The notes under the pieces: generated by a model
Seen by the model: the letters and a program-made list of their open reading frames with translations, nothing else
Told to the model about the DNA's origin: nothing
Databases searched by the model: none
Part shown: positions 48,850 through 61,100 of the stretch, piece after piece
Numbering within the stretch: the stretch's first letter is position 1
Layout of the letters: every line of letters begins with the position of its first letter
Assembly (NCBI RefSeq): GCF_016545825.1
Contig: NC_052622.1
Span: 6,081,001 to 6,145,000, forward strand
DNA: 64,000 nt
Direction of reading: 5' to 3'
Origin: Eucalyptus grandis
Lineage: Eukaryota; Streptophyta; Magnoliopsida; Myrtales; Myrtaceae
Position numbers and translations under genes: made by a program

Positions 48850-49995
48850 GAGACCCAAGGAATGTCAGCCTCGCCTTTGTCTAATGGTTGGCTACCGGCA
48901 AAAAGATGAAGAAAGAAAAAGAAAAATCATTGGCTACCGGTTGTCCAATGTGACATTGCTAATGTTTATGTTTATAAAATTCCAATCAAAATTGGTTGAA
49001 TGGGTTGAATTGGCAAAATTTGAGAATGCTTGATACTAATTTGGTAAAACTATAATAGGTTTACATTTTTTTGAATAATTTCCGTCATTGTGGTAACTAT
49101 AAATGAAGTACTGATGTATAGCCACTTACAGGAATGGAGGATTGGTTTCGGATTGGTCCCACTGCTCTGCTTCTGTCTCCATCCCCTCCACCACTCATTT
49201 CTCCACTTCACCTCTCTCTCTCTATCTCTCCTCGATTTGTTCTGCTACGGTCTCTCTAGGCAGGAGCTAACCCAGCGATCATCGTGATTTGCCTTTTCTT
49301 ATGCAAACCTTTGACTGAGCTCTGATTGCTTGGGATCGATCCGGTTCAGCCGGCTCGGTTCGGGTTATATCGACTCGGCGGCAGTATCTCGTGACCCCGT
49401 ACCCGGTTAGTGGATTAGTGTTGGTTACTCCGCTTTTTGGACTAAATTGAATCTGGTCCGGTTTGTACAAACGATCGAGTTAAGAAAGTCTTGCATCAGC
49501 TAAAACGATGATTCGAGGAGTTTCCGGAGCGAAGTCGATGGATGGTCTTATGACTGACTGGATCTTTCATTGCGATTTTGTGATTTGAGAGCTCTCTATC
49601 ATCACCTTGTACGAAATTCGGAACTGCATTCTGCTGTTATGAGGTGCTAATGCTCAGTCGTGTTCGAAGGAAGTTTCATGAATTAGCGGGAAAGCTTCGA
49701 TGTAACGTTTGGATTGCATTTCGCATTAACTCGGACGACGGCACGAATACAATCGACCGGTGACGACAGTTTCTAATCTTAACTTATCAAGAACATTTCA
49801 GGAATAGATAGCAAACGTTCATTTCATTTTCTGTGAATGATAAAATTCTTGACGTGGGACTCGACGAAACACGTTCGGAGTCCAGCGTGCACCTTCCGGG
49901 TGTTATTCGACCATTCCTAGTTCTACTGCTTTTCCATCTTTCCGCTGAACTTCTTGATTCGATTCTCACGATAGAGCGAATAGCTAGGTACCCGA
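48850..49995. other. Intergenic / 3' flank of the ABCB gene
   Basis: TATAAATG at about 49097 (+) followed by a CT-rich leader-like stretch (49190-49260) resembles a plant promoter and 5' UTR, but no long frame follows. The part next to 49996 is presumably the 3' UTR of the transporter. No clear poly(A) signal on the minus strand. Confidence 0.4.
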
Positions 49996-52900
49996 TCATT
50001 GTTTCAAGCTCTGGAGCCTATACAGTCGAGAATACACTCCACTGCCTGATCTGATCAGGGTCGAATGGGGACCGATCTCCACGATCTCGCCTTTCTCCAT
50101 GACAATGATGCTGTCTGATTTGACTATGGTGGAGAGCCGATGTGCTACCGTAATTACGGTGGTCCGGGAGAAGAGGCCACAGTTATTGGACTCGTTTGCC
50201 GCCTCCAGAGCACTCACGATACTCCTTTCGGATTCAGCATCGAGGGCGCTTGTGGCTTCGTCCAGGAGCAGCATTGCCGGCTTCTTCAGCAGTGTTCTTG
50301 CTATGGCTATTCTTTGCTTTTGTCCCCCAGAAAGTTGGCAGCCCTTCTCCCCGACTAGAGTGTCGTAGCCATCGGGCAAACTGCTGATGAATTCGTGTAT
50401 GTTGGCTTGCCTCGTCGCCTCCATTATTTCAGCTTCCAAAGCCCCGCAATATCCGTAACAGATGTTCTCTCTGATGGAGGAGCTAAAGAGGATGGGCTCT
50501 TGCTGCACAAATCCTATTTGCGTCCTCAACCATCTCAGGTTGTATTCCTTTATGTCCTTCCCATCAATGAGCACCTTTCCTTCGATAGGATCGTAGAACC
50601 TCAGCAGAAGGGCCAGAATAGAGGACTTTCCGGCACCACTTGGCCCGACAAGACCCACCTTCGTCCCAGCTTCAATTTTCAACGTGAAGTTCTTGAGAAC
50701 GGTAACTTCTGGTCGTGATGGGTACTTGAATTTGACGTTCTGGAACTCAGCAGTTCCTTTGATCCTCCCGTGATGTGTATTTTCCAGCGCATCTGGTTCG
50801 ATTTCAGTTTTTCGGTCAAGGGTCTGGAATGCAGGAGTGAGTATGCTCATGGCCGATAAAACGGTGGGGATCAGCGTCCACAGCTCTGTAATAGAAGGTA
50901 CCGTGAGAGAAAATCTGGTACGATCTTATGCCGTTTTCAAATGTGGCTTGGCCTCTATCGACCAAGACCGCGGTGTACCACAACGCGATTGCATGTGCAA
51001 TGTTCCATAAGCACAGAGAGAATCCTTGGATTATTCCATACTTGATACTGGTTCTTCTGCTTTCTTTCATTGGGACTTCCAACGTTAACTTGGCTTTCCT
51101 CAGAATTTGCTCTTCATAGCAAAAAGATGCTACAGTTCTTATGTTTGTTGCCGACTCAGAAGTTAGGGAAACGACTTTGCCATATGCTGCAGAAGAGTCA
51201 CCGGCAAATCCTTTGGCTGACTTGGCTTGAATGAGCCCGCCAATTAAGTGGCAAGGCATCACAGCCCAAGTCACTAGACCCATCCTCCAGTTTACAATCA
51301 TGCTAACTACTGTAGCAATCAGTATAGAAGCGATGCATTGGACAATGACCGACATGCGATCAGAAATTATCACTTTCACCATGGATGTATCATTGATGAT
51401 TCGCGAAGTAACCATCCCAATGCTGTTCTCAGGTTTCTCAAACCAAGTGAATTCATTGCGCAGGACACCTGCAAGATTTTAGAACAATCAATGCAAATTG
51501 TACTCTATAAATGATTCACACCATGGGCAGAATCTCAAATTCGGAGCTAGTAGATTCTGCATTAAACTGTAAAGGACTCTGCTAGCAAAAAAGAGTGACA
51601 GCTACCTGAAAAGAGAGCTTTTCTAAGGTTTGTCATGGCCTTCTCACCGACCACACCAAAGTAGTAATGCTGCAAGATGTGAGAGACTAATGATAGCAAC
51701 CCTATTAGGGAGAATGCGATCGAGTACCATCCAACTTCCCGCTTTGCATGTTTATGGTAATATGCTACACCTATTGTTATGATGAAGAACCCAAAAACAG
51801 GCTTTGAGATTCCAGAGAAACCGGCTGCAATGGAGCCGATGGCTATCTTGACAAGTTCCGTCCTCCTCAACCCAAACCAGATTCTAAAGAAGTGGACTGC
51901 TTCTAATCTTTTCTTGTGCTCCTCTTGCTCAGGATCTTCTCTGAGGCTTTCTTCTATCTCTGTGCCTTTTTCACTTAAAACTCTGCTTTTAGGTGAGCCA
52001 TGGGGTTGGTCAATTTCATAATCTTGCGAAGATATATCAGTTCTGTCATTCAATTAACATCACAGGCCAGTGATAACCTGTTTCTTTTTTTTTTTATCAA
52101 AATAATTGTCATGCACAAACGGTAGGAAATAATTATTATGAGGCAGCCAACCTTTCATCACGAACAACACTGATGTTTTGCATGTTGAATAAGCTGTTGT
52201 AAAATTCGCTGGTATCCAATAGGGTGCTGTGCGTTCCTGTCTCCCTAACCTGTCCATTCTCTACGACTGCAATTTCATCTGCATTAACGATGGTTGACAA
52301 TCTGTGCGCAATCAAGATCACTGTTCTTCCCTGCATGGCCTTCTCCAATGCCTCTTGAACCAGCTTCTCAGATTGCGAATCAAGAGCACTTGTAGCCTCA
52401 TCGAGCAGAAGTATTGGAGGATTCTTGAGAACAGCTCTGGCTATTGCAATTCTTTGTTTTTGTCCCCCTGACAGCTGGAAGCCCCTCTGCCCCACCTAGT
52501 CCATCATCATGGCGCCAAAATTTAACTTAGGATCCTTGTTTTTTGTCTAATGAGAGCTTGCGAACTTTCAGAAGAGACATCGTTTATTTACATCTGTTGC
52601 TAGGAGATTGCATATTACCTCTGTCGAGTACTTATCTGGAAGCTGTGAAATGAAATTATGTGCATTTGCCATCATTGCTGCATTCTCTATTTGTTGGTCA
52701 TCTGCATCCAAATTTCCTACTTTAAGGTTGTCCTTGATAGTGCCTGCAAACAGTGATGGTTCTTGGGAAACTGCTCCAATATTTTGGCGGAGGCACTTCA
52801 AATCAAGATCCTTGATGTTATGGTTATCTATGAGAATGACCCCTGAAAACATGCAATATTACCCAATCATCAGCAACCTATGCAATATTATTCAATCATC

Positions 52901-55877
52901 AGAAATCTTTTTGTGCAAAAAGTGCATAAGCAATAGAAGCATGAAACCTTGGGAATAATAAAGAGAGGATAACAAATTTCAGCTCAAGAGCATGGAGGAT
53001 AAAGGTTTTATACCTTTTGATGGATCGTAGAATCTTGCAACTAGGGATATGACTGTGCTTTTCCACACCCACTGCTACCAACTAACGCCACCGTCTTTCC
53101 TGCTGGAATTGACAGCGTAAAACCTTGAAGAATCACCTTATCTTCTCGGGATGGGTAAGCAAAGTGAATGTTCCTTATGTCAATGTTTCCCTCGATTTCC
53201 TTCAATACGATCCCCCTGCAGCGTTGCTAATAGTTGGTTGTCTCCGGATCACTTTGAAAACTTCATTTCCTGCTGCTTTTGCTTGGTTAAATACTTGCAT
53301 GTCTGGGGCAGCATAAGTGATTGAGCTGGAATGCAAAAGAAGTCACGGTCCATAATTAAGGTTATATCTTCTTCACTTCATTATATGAAGATTCTTAAAG
53401 GCATCTGATATCTTCTTAAGAGGCTCAAAATGAAATGCATCACACGCATTCACACAAAACTTCAGAGAACCCAAGTAGGACGATGTTATTTCTCATGTTA
53501 TGTGCAGATTAACTAGCTTGATGATCATCATTGGATTGCTTATCTAGTCGCTGTAAGACAAAACAATCTCATCCAAAAACTCTAACAAGAAAGGTAAACT
53601 TTTCTTACATAGCTCCAAAGAGGATGCTCATGACTGCTGCTATGACGTTCCCTCCACTAGATCTTCCGGCAGTGACCACGATTGCTCCGATCCATATGAT
53701 TAGTGCCCAAGAGGAGTTGGTCACTGCTTGAAACATTCCTGTTCCAACTCCCTTAATCAGTGCCTCTCCTCTGCTAATGACAGACTGCTTGTCCATGCAG
53801 TCTGAGAATGACCTGATGGCGCCATCCTCTCCGACAAATGCAAAGACCGTTTTTATATGAGATATGGTCTGTACGTTGTCAAACATTAACCCATAAATTT
53901 CCAGATGATTCCGCTTTTCTTAGATATTTTATAACTAAAAAAAATAAAACGTGAAGTTTTTTCACCTGTTCCACAACACTAGTAGCTTCGGATAGGTAAA
54001 TCATTTTGGCAGCTGAGATGGCATTCATTTTCTTGGTGTAGGTGGCTCCAATCAGTAGAATCAAGGGAACTACAAACAAGGTGACCAGTGAAACTTCCCA
54101 ACTGCAAATGAAGGCAATCAAGACTCCAGAAAAGAATGTGGCGAAGCATGAAAGGAAATGCCCCAGCTGCTAGCAAAAGTTATGTTAGCATGATCGGCAA
54201 ACTTTGGTGGGGAAATCTAAAGAGCAGTCAATTTGAGGGAAAGATTGCTACCTTCTCTCCGATAGCATCCTGGATTACGCTCATGTGAGTACTTATTCCC
54301 GCAATGACTTTTCCACTCGACAATTCAGTATCAAAAGCTCCAATCTCCTGTCTGAGGACCGATCTCAGGAATTCTAATCTAATCCGTGCTGTTTGTCTTT
54401 CGCTCGCGTACAGCCAGCATCCAATCTCTGCAGAAAATTGGAAGCCATGCGAATGCTTTGTTACTGCGTACTTTCTATACTATTAGTTTTGGGTGTGCAT
54501 GGAAACACTCCAAAAAAGTGTTTCCGGCATCTTCTGTACGGAAAGTGTTCCCGGAACAAAAAGGAAAGAAACGCATTTGGTTGCGTTTTGTTCTTTTGTT
54601 TTTGTTCTAGAACGAAATAAGAACAGAAAAAGAAACAACAATTTGTTGTTTTTCTTGTTCCAGAAAATAAAAATGAAGAAACATTTCGGCGAGCTTCTTC
54701 TCTCTCTTCTTCTTCTCTTCTTCTTTTCTTCTTTTTTTTTCTTCTTTTCTCTTTCGCCGGGTCGGCCTCGGCCATGGCCGGCGATGGCCGGCCGTCCCGA
54801 GGCTCGGCCTTCAGGGGCGAGCCTCGCGTGGCTGGGCGAGGCTGCCGGCCTGTCGGCCGGTCGCCGGAGCGGGGACCGGCCGAAAAAAGAAAAATAAAAA
54901 AGAAAGGAAAAATGAAAAATAAAATAAAAATGTTTAAAAATTAAAAAAAAACAAAAAAGAATAAAATTTACCAAACGTGTTTTGTTCATTTTTTATTAGG
55001 AGCAAACGTTACCAAAACGCGTTCTTTTGTTCAAAAATTGTTCCGGAAAAACACTTTTTTTTTGTTCCCGGGAAGAAGAAAAGAAACGTTACCATTCGCA
55101 TCCTTTCTCTCGGTTAATCTAGTCCTTCTTGCTAACTTTATCAGTAGTAGTCAATATGATAAATGATTATATGATACTTCCGATCCCACAAAACTGGATG
55201 CGATGTTCGGGAGTGGCACACAAAAAATAAGCAATCTCTATTGGAGCCTCGGAAACAGTGACTTTTGAACGGCAATTAGGTGCGAAACAAGTGTGCATGT
55301 CAAAAAAAAAAAAAAAAAAACTGTTCTGCGAGTAAAAACATATGCATCTCCATCATCTTAGTAAACCAAAAGAAGCCAACCTAGGATTCCAGCAGGGAAG
55401 GTTGCAATGGCCATGTACCACACATATGGAACAACCTGAAAGAGGTAAGAAGAAAAACACGAATGAAAAGCTCCACTGACACTCTGTGTGAATCATCCAT
55501 AATTAGTAAGTTGGTACTCAAGGCGCGCTATGAATAAATATAGCCACCAGTTGACAGTAAGCTAGGAATTCAAGCGAAGTGCAGTTATCTACCTTTTTCA
55601 GAGCATGAACAATGCCATCTTTGTTGTCGATATGACTTCCGAAAGCATCGAGTGCTTTGCCGAGCAGCAAATATCCAACTGGTTGAGCCATCCCATGGAC
55701 GACAGATCCTATGGTCCCTAGAGCCATTAAAATCCAATCGAGCGTGTCTGCATACTTCAAAAGCTTATAAAATGGCAAGCCTGTCGGGTCACTCTTCTTC
55801 TTCACGTCCTCCAGTACTTCTGTTTCCTTCCTCTCCACCTGCATGGGCTGTTCCGGCTGGGTAGACCTCTGCAGCAT
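49996..55877 (-). CDS. ABCB (MDR/P-glycoprotein-type) full transporter, three frameshifting indels
   Basis: Ten exons, minus strand: 55593-55877, 55381-55435, 54252-54427, 53966-54166, 53609-53868, 53014-53325, 52619-52842, 52152-52495, 51606-52042, 49996-51468. With three small indels discounted the coding length is 3771 nt, 1256 aa, normal for plant ABCB. Order: TMD1, NBD1 ([33 protein letters not shown]), acidic linker, TMD2, NBD2 ([44 protein letters not shown]). ABCB proteins export auxin, organic acids or xenobiotics across the plasma membrane; the substrate is unknown here. Lesions: one G missing in the run at 53212-53216, one A missing at 53059-53062 between Lys and Ser of Walker A, and a two-base loss (or one-base gain) near 50904-50912 in a TCTC tract of TMD2. 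All are in homopolymers or short repeats, so base-calling error and pseudogene are both possible. Start chosen at MLQRSTQ because it follows a TATA box by about 65 nt. Confidence 0.9.
54491..55103. mobile_element. Foldback element E3 in an ABCB intron
   Basis: 613 bp with flanking TTT (54488-54490, 55104-55106). Termini GGGTGTGCATGGAAAC and, inward from the right, GGATGCGAATGGTAAC. Arms carry GTGTTTCCGG, GTTCCCGGAACAAAAAG and TTGTTCTAGAACGAAAT. The GC core at about 54757-54885 has GGCCATGGCCGGCGATGGCCGGCC. It lies between the exons at 54252 and 55381 and makes up most of that intron. Confidence 0.7.
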
Positions 55878-55942
55878 TTTTATTTTTTCACATGCGGAGA
55901 GGACTGAGTGATGTGTTGAGAAAGGACGAAGTCTCTTGAAGA

Positions 55943-55952
55943 TTATATATAA
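55943..55952 (-). promoter_or_regulatory. TATA box of the ABCB gene
   Basis: ATTATATATAAT on the minus strand about 65 nt upstream of the ATG at 55877. It supports the shorter start rather than the upstream in-frame ATG at 56045. Confidence 0.5.
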
Positions 55953-55959
55953 TTTATGA

Positions 55960-57780
55960 ATACTATGCTGTGCGAGGAATATATGGAGCATATCCTTTGA
56001 GCTTCGGGGAAAAAAAAAGCGGGGAAGTCTTTTCCTTCTCAGCATTTAAACATACGTTGATGTTTATGAGCCTGCTGCCACAGACAAGACATACAGAAAC
56101 AGACATTGTCTGAGCAAGCAATTCTTAGTCTTATTACCGTAGATTAATCGCATTCTGGTCTAAGAATACTCCGTATACACCAAAGTGCTGATTTATAAAA
56201 AACTATACCGAATCAACAAATGCCAGAAAGTTCAGCATTGCTCGTGGAGATTCTTTGGGGCGTATAATTTCCTCAAAAACATCGTGCATGTCCATTTGAA
56301 ACATCTCACAAGATGCCTAACTAGCTAGCTAGAGTCTGTCCGTCTTGCGATATCCTTAGATGCACGACGGACATGTTATTCCACTACTCGGAGATTCACC
56401 AACCTAGAAGTATCTTGGGTTTAAGCTCTTGTTAAACCTGTTCACATTTACTGCATAGGGACTCGTTTTGCTCAGCATTTGTCACTTCTCTAACTCATTC
56501 CTCATCTAATCTCATATCTATCCTGGTCTGTGATTATTTGTTCTGCTCAAACCCGTAACTTGGTGATCTAAGGAGTAGGAAACCCATTTCCCTCAGCTTT
56601 TCTCATCCCTTCTCTCTCTATTTCGGCGAGAAAAAAATTTAGCAGTTCTCTCACTGTGATAGTTGCAACCGTACGCCAAAATGAATTCCATTGTTGGGTT
56701 GATTTTAAGTAAAGTTGGGTTCTCGGGTATCAAGCTTACGGTCCATTCATCCTCGAAAAGAATGCGATATTCCTCCACTCGATGCTGGGGAGACTTCGTG
56801 ATCGGACAACGTCCCTGTCCGGCAGTTAAACTAATGACATCGTTAGACGGCAGTTTCTCTTGTTCCATCTATGGTGGATTAGGATACTCTGATTTGACGC
56901 ATTCAAGGTTCTGTTTCAGCAAAATGCAAATAAATATGAATTATGAAACGACCAAGACTTGGCCAACGAAGTAGCTTGTAGAATTGATATTAGTTTTCTC
57001 TGAGATGGCAATAAAAAAGAAAAAAAAAAGAATAGAGCCGCATATGCTGGTTTCGAATTACCTGGGGATGATATATCTCTACCTATTGCATCATCACAAT
57101 GACTCTTGTTCTCTTAACGTGGATGCAACAGACATTCCTTGCTTTTCTGCATGGTCAGTATGGAAGTTTCAAGGCTCTCAGATCAGCTAAGAAGCTCTCA
57201 CTGGTACTAGGGTTGAAATGATTCGCGCTCGATTTTGAAAGGGAAGTTTGCATGTCGGATATTCGGTTTGTTACTCGATACGCTCAATATGCATTTAACC
57301 TCATGAAACAGATGATTCGAGAGGATATGCTTGACAGTGACCAAAATTTCAGATATGCTTGATAGCGACCAAAATTTTTTCTTCCTCGAATCCCATCTGA
57401 GCCTTTGCAACCATCAATACATAGTCGAACGAAGCGCCTAGGCCGCGGGAAAAAAATGAAGTAGATGACATATTTTTACTCGATATGTTTTCCTGTCCAT
57501 CATCAAGAGTGACTGCAACCTTTCACCGAATCATTGCAGAAAGTCGGGGGTCGGTCTCTTCATTTAGGGAACTTTGACATTTACCATGTAGTTTTACCAA
57601 TCGCTATTTACCCAATAGGATATGAACTGTCAATTGATTGCCCATGTTTTGTCCTTGCTAGCTAGCTAGCAACTCTTTCGATTTGCTCGTGATCAAAACT
57701 CTTGTTTAGTCAATTTATAGCATATACGAGACAAGAAAACGAATCCAGACTTCTCTCCTTCATCTCTAACTCAACTACCA
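55960..57780. other. Upstream flank of ABCB, no gene recognised
   Basis: Overlapping open frames at 56593-56868 (-) and 56663-56974 (+) do not resemble known proteins and have no splice partners that I can see. Otherwise ordinary intergenic sequence. Confidence 0.45.
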
Positions 57781-57782
57781 CA

Positions 57783-57853
<71 letters not shown>
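57783..57853. repeat. (TTA)n microsatellite
   Basis: About 23 perfect ATT units, followed by an A-run at 57868-57888. The Ile-run frame over it is not a gene. Confidence 0.95.
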
Positions 57854-58129
57854 GATGTTTCAGCCAAAGAAAAAAAAAAAAAAAAAAAGAGGAGAGAGAA
57901 CTCACGGAATTTTTGTGAATGTTTAGCATGTGCCTACAAATGTGAGAATTTGTTAAATTTTCTCCATTAATCTCTTTCCAGTTTCATTAATTAATGGGGA
58001 ATTCTATTGTCTAGTCCAACAACTTATGGAATTGATCTTATATATAATTGGACAGTCGGATCAAAAGGAAAAAGAAATTCAATCATGAATTATTTTGAAA
58101 AGATAGTAACTTAAGAATATTTAAGGAAA

Positions 58130-61100
58130 ATTAAGTTTTGTTCATTTCACGGAAAATAACTTCCAGGGAAAATGTTTTTTATATTTTTTAATATTCGTTT
58201 CACGGAAAATGAATTAGTTTAGGAGTTTTTAATTATCATCTTTCATTATTCAAAATTATTTATTTATGATTAACTTTTTTATTTTTATTTTGAGGAACTT
58301 ATGATAAATTATGCTTGTGGGGCTTTGCTTGGCTATGGTCAAAGTTACTTAAGTTTAAGTTTGGAGCATTTGGTTTTTCCCATAATTATTTTCTTTTGTT
58401 TCATTATTATGCAGAGTTTTTGTTAGTAAAGAAGATTAATAAATACTTTCTCTTTGATTACTTCTCTCCTAATTATTTTTTTATTTTTTATTTTTTTAAT
58501 TTGATGAATTTATTTTGATTAATAAGTGGACAAAATTAAACTATTTTGAATTAATTTTTGGGTAAATTTAACAAAGAGACTAAACATAACATGCCATGCC
58601 CGTGCTGTGCTAAGTAAACAAAAGGGAAAAACAAACCCATTTCATCTATTTTAGATGTTTGAAGATCATTAATTAATTATTATTTTTGGAACTTAATCAA
58701 CTTATTTTTGGTCGCTTGGTCGCTTGGGGCATGCTTGGAGTTGGCTAAGGAGTTGGTCAAGGTACGGAATGTTTTGTTTCAATTGATACTCTCTCTTTAT
58801 TTTCGCCATTATACTTCTCTCCTAATCAATTATTTTTATTTTTTTAATTTTTATTCAATAAATTTATTTTGATTAATAAGTGATTTTGAATTAATTTTTT
58901 GGGTAAATTTAAGGAGACTAAACATGACCACCCCATGCCCGTGTTCTAAGCAGAGCCCGTGCCCAAATGGGATTTACCTTCAATAAAACTCAAGTTTTCT
59001 AAATAAACAAATTTATTTTGATTAAACAAGAGACTAAAAGCTAAACTAAGAGACTAAACTAAATATTTTAATTATCATCATTATCTTCTTTGCATGTACG
59101 ATTAACTTTTTTATTTTTATTTTGAGGAAGTTATAATGAATTATGCTTGTGGGGCTTGCGTGGGGTTCTCAAGGTACGTAACTTAAGTTTGGAGCATTTG
59201 GATTTTCCCATAATTATTTTCTTTTGTTTCATTATTATACAGAGTTTTTGCTAGTAAAGAAGATTAACGAATAGTTTCTCTTTATTTTCATTACTTCGCT
59301 CCTAATTAATTATTTTGTTTTTAATTTGATGAATTTATTTTGATTAATAAGTGGACAAAATGTTAAAACTATTTTGAATGATTTTTTGGTAAATTTAACA
59401 AGGAGACTAAACATAACATGCCATGCCCGTGCCCAATGTTTAAACTCAATTTTTGATTATTTTGATTAAACAAGAGGAAAAACAAACTAAACTAAGAGAC
59501 TGACCATTGCATCTTAAATAGATAGGCCAGAGGTTTTTGTTTCAAGCTATCATCATTATCTTGAATTATTAAAGATCATTAACTTTTATTTTATAGGAAC
59601 TTAATCCACTTATTTCTCCCACTGGGGTTGGAGTTGGTCAAGTACGGCGAAATCTTTTGTTTTATTTCAGATAATTTCTCTATATTTCTCTCCCTAATTA
59701 ATTATTTTTTTGGATGAATTTATTTTAATTAATATTTTGAATTAATTTTTTTGGGTAAATTTAAGGAGACTAAACATGCCCAGATGTTCTAAGTAGAGCC
59801 GTGCCCAGAGTGTTGGCATTTCTTTGAATAAAACTCAAGTTCGTTTATTTATTTTAATTAAACAACGTACTAAACTAAACTAAGAGACTAAACTAAATAG
59901 ATTTTTCATCAAGGATCATCATTATCTTCTTTGGATTATTCAAAATTTCTGTATCATTAACTTTTTATTTTTGTTTTGAGGAGCTTATGATGAATTACGT
60001 TTGTGGACTTGCTTGGTCAAGTTAAGTTTGGAGCATTGAATTATCCCATAATTATTTTGTTTTCTTTCAGGATTCATTTTGATTCAACTATATCCATAGT
60101 TTTTGTTACTAAGTTTTTCTTAGTAAAGAAGAGTAATGCTGGGCATAGTCTATTAGTTATTTTATTTTTTTATTTGATGAATTTTCTCTCCTAATTAATT
60201 TTTTTGGGTAAATTTAAGGAGACTAAACATGCCCATGATGTCATTTGAATAAAACTCAAACTTTTTCTAAGTAAGATTTATTTTGATTTTTGTTTTGATT
60301 AAACAAGAGACGAGAGATGAGACTAAACTAAATACACCATGGGTTTTTCATCCTCATCCTCGATCATCATTATCTTCTTATTTATGTATCTTTAACTTTT
60401 TTTTTTATTTTTTATTTTGAGGAACTTATGATGAATCACACGAGCGGACAGGTAGGGGCTTGCTTGGCTTAGTTACTTATGGCACGTTTGATAACATTTC
60501 TGTTTAAAAATTGTTCCAAGGAACAGAAATAGAAAAAAAAAAAAAGTGTTTACATTAGGAACAATTTTTGAACAAAAAAATGCATTTGGTAAACTTGTTA
60601 GGGAATAAAAATGAACGTAGAAACACGTTTGGTAAATTTGTGTTTATTTTTGTTTATTTTAATTTTTTAATAGTTTTCTTTTTTTCTTTTTTTTTTTCTT
60701 TTGGCTGGTCGTTGGCCTTGGCCATGGTGACGACCAGCCAACGAGGGCCAGCGGCCTCGCCTAGATCCAACGAGCCCAAGCTCGTCTAGCCTTGCCTCAC
60801 CAGGGGCGGCGACGCTCCGGCAAGGTCGCCGACCCTCGATCGGTTGCGGCCATGGCCGAGGCGGTGACCGACCAAAGGAAAAAGAAAAAGAAAAGAAGAA
60901 AAAAAGAGAAGAAAAGAGAGAGAGAGAAAATTTGTTCTTAAATTCTATTCGGAAACAAGAAACACGTTTTTCTTTTTTTGTTTCTATTTCAAATGTGTTC
61001 CTAGAAACAAAAAAATAGATTTGGAACAAAAACGCAAACCTAGAGCAAAAAACATAAATTTTATTTATAAACAGGAATAAAGAACATTAACAAACAGGGC

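Noticed and set aside
49090..49560. Possible promoter and 5' leader of an unknown + strand gene
   Set aside because: TATAAATG and a CT-rich leader are present, but no convincing frame or splice structure follows.
55878..56045. Longer N terminus for the ABCB protein starting at 56045
   Set aside because: The extension crosses the likely TATA box at 55943-55952 and is not like ABCB N termini.
57702..57926. ORF with a long isoleucine run
   Set aside because: Another reading of a trinucleotide microsatellite.
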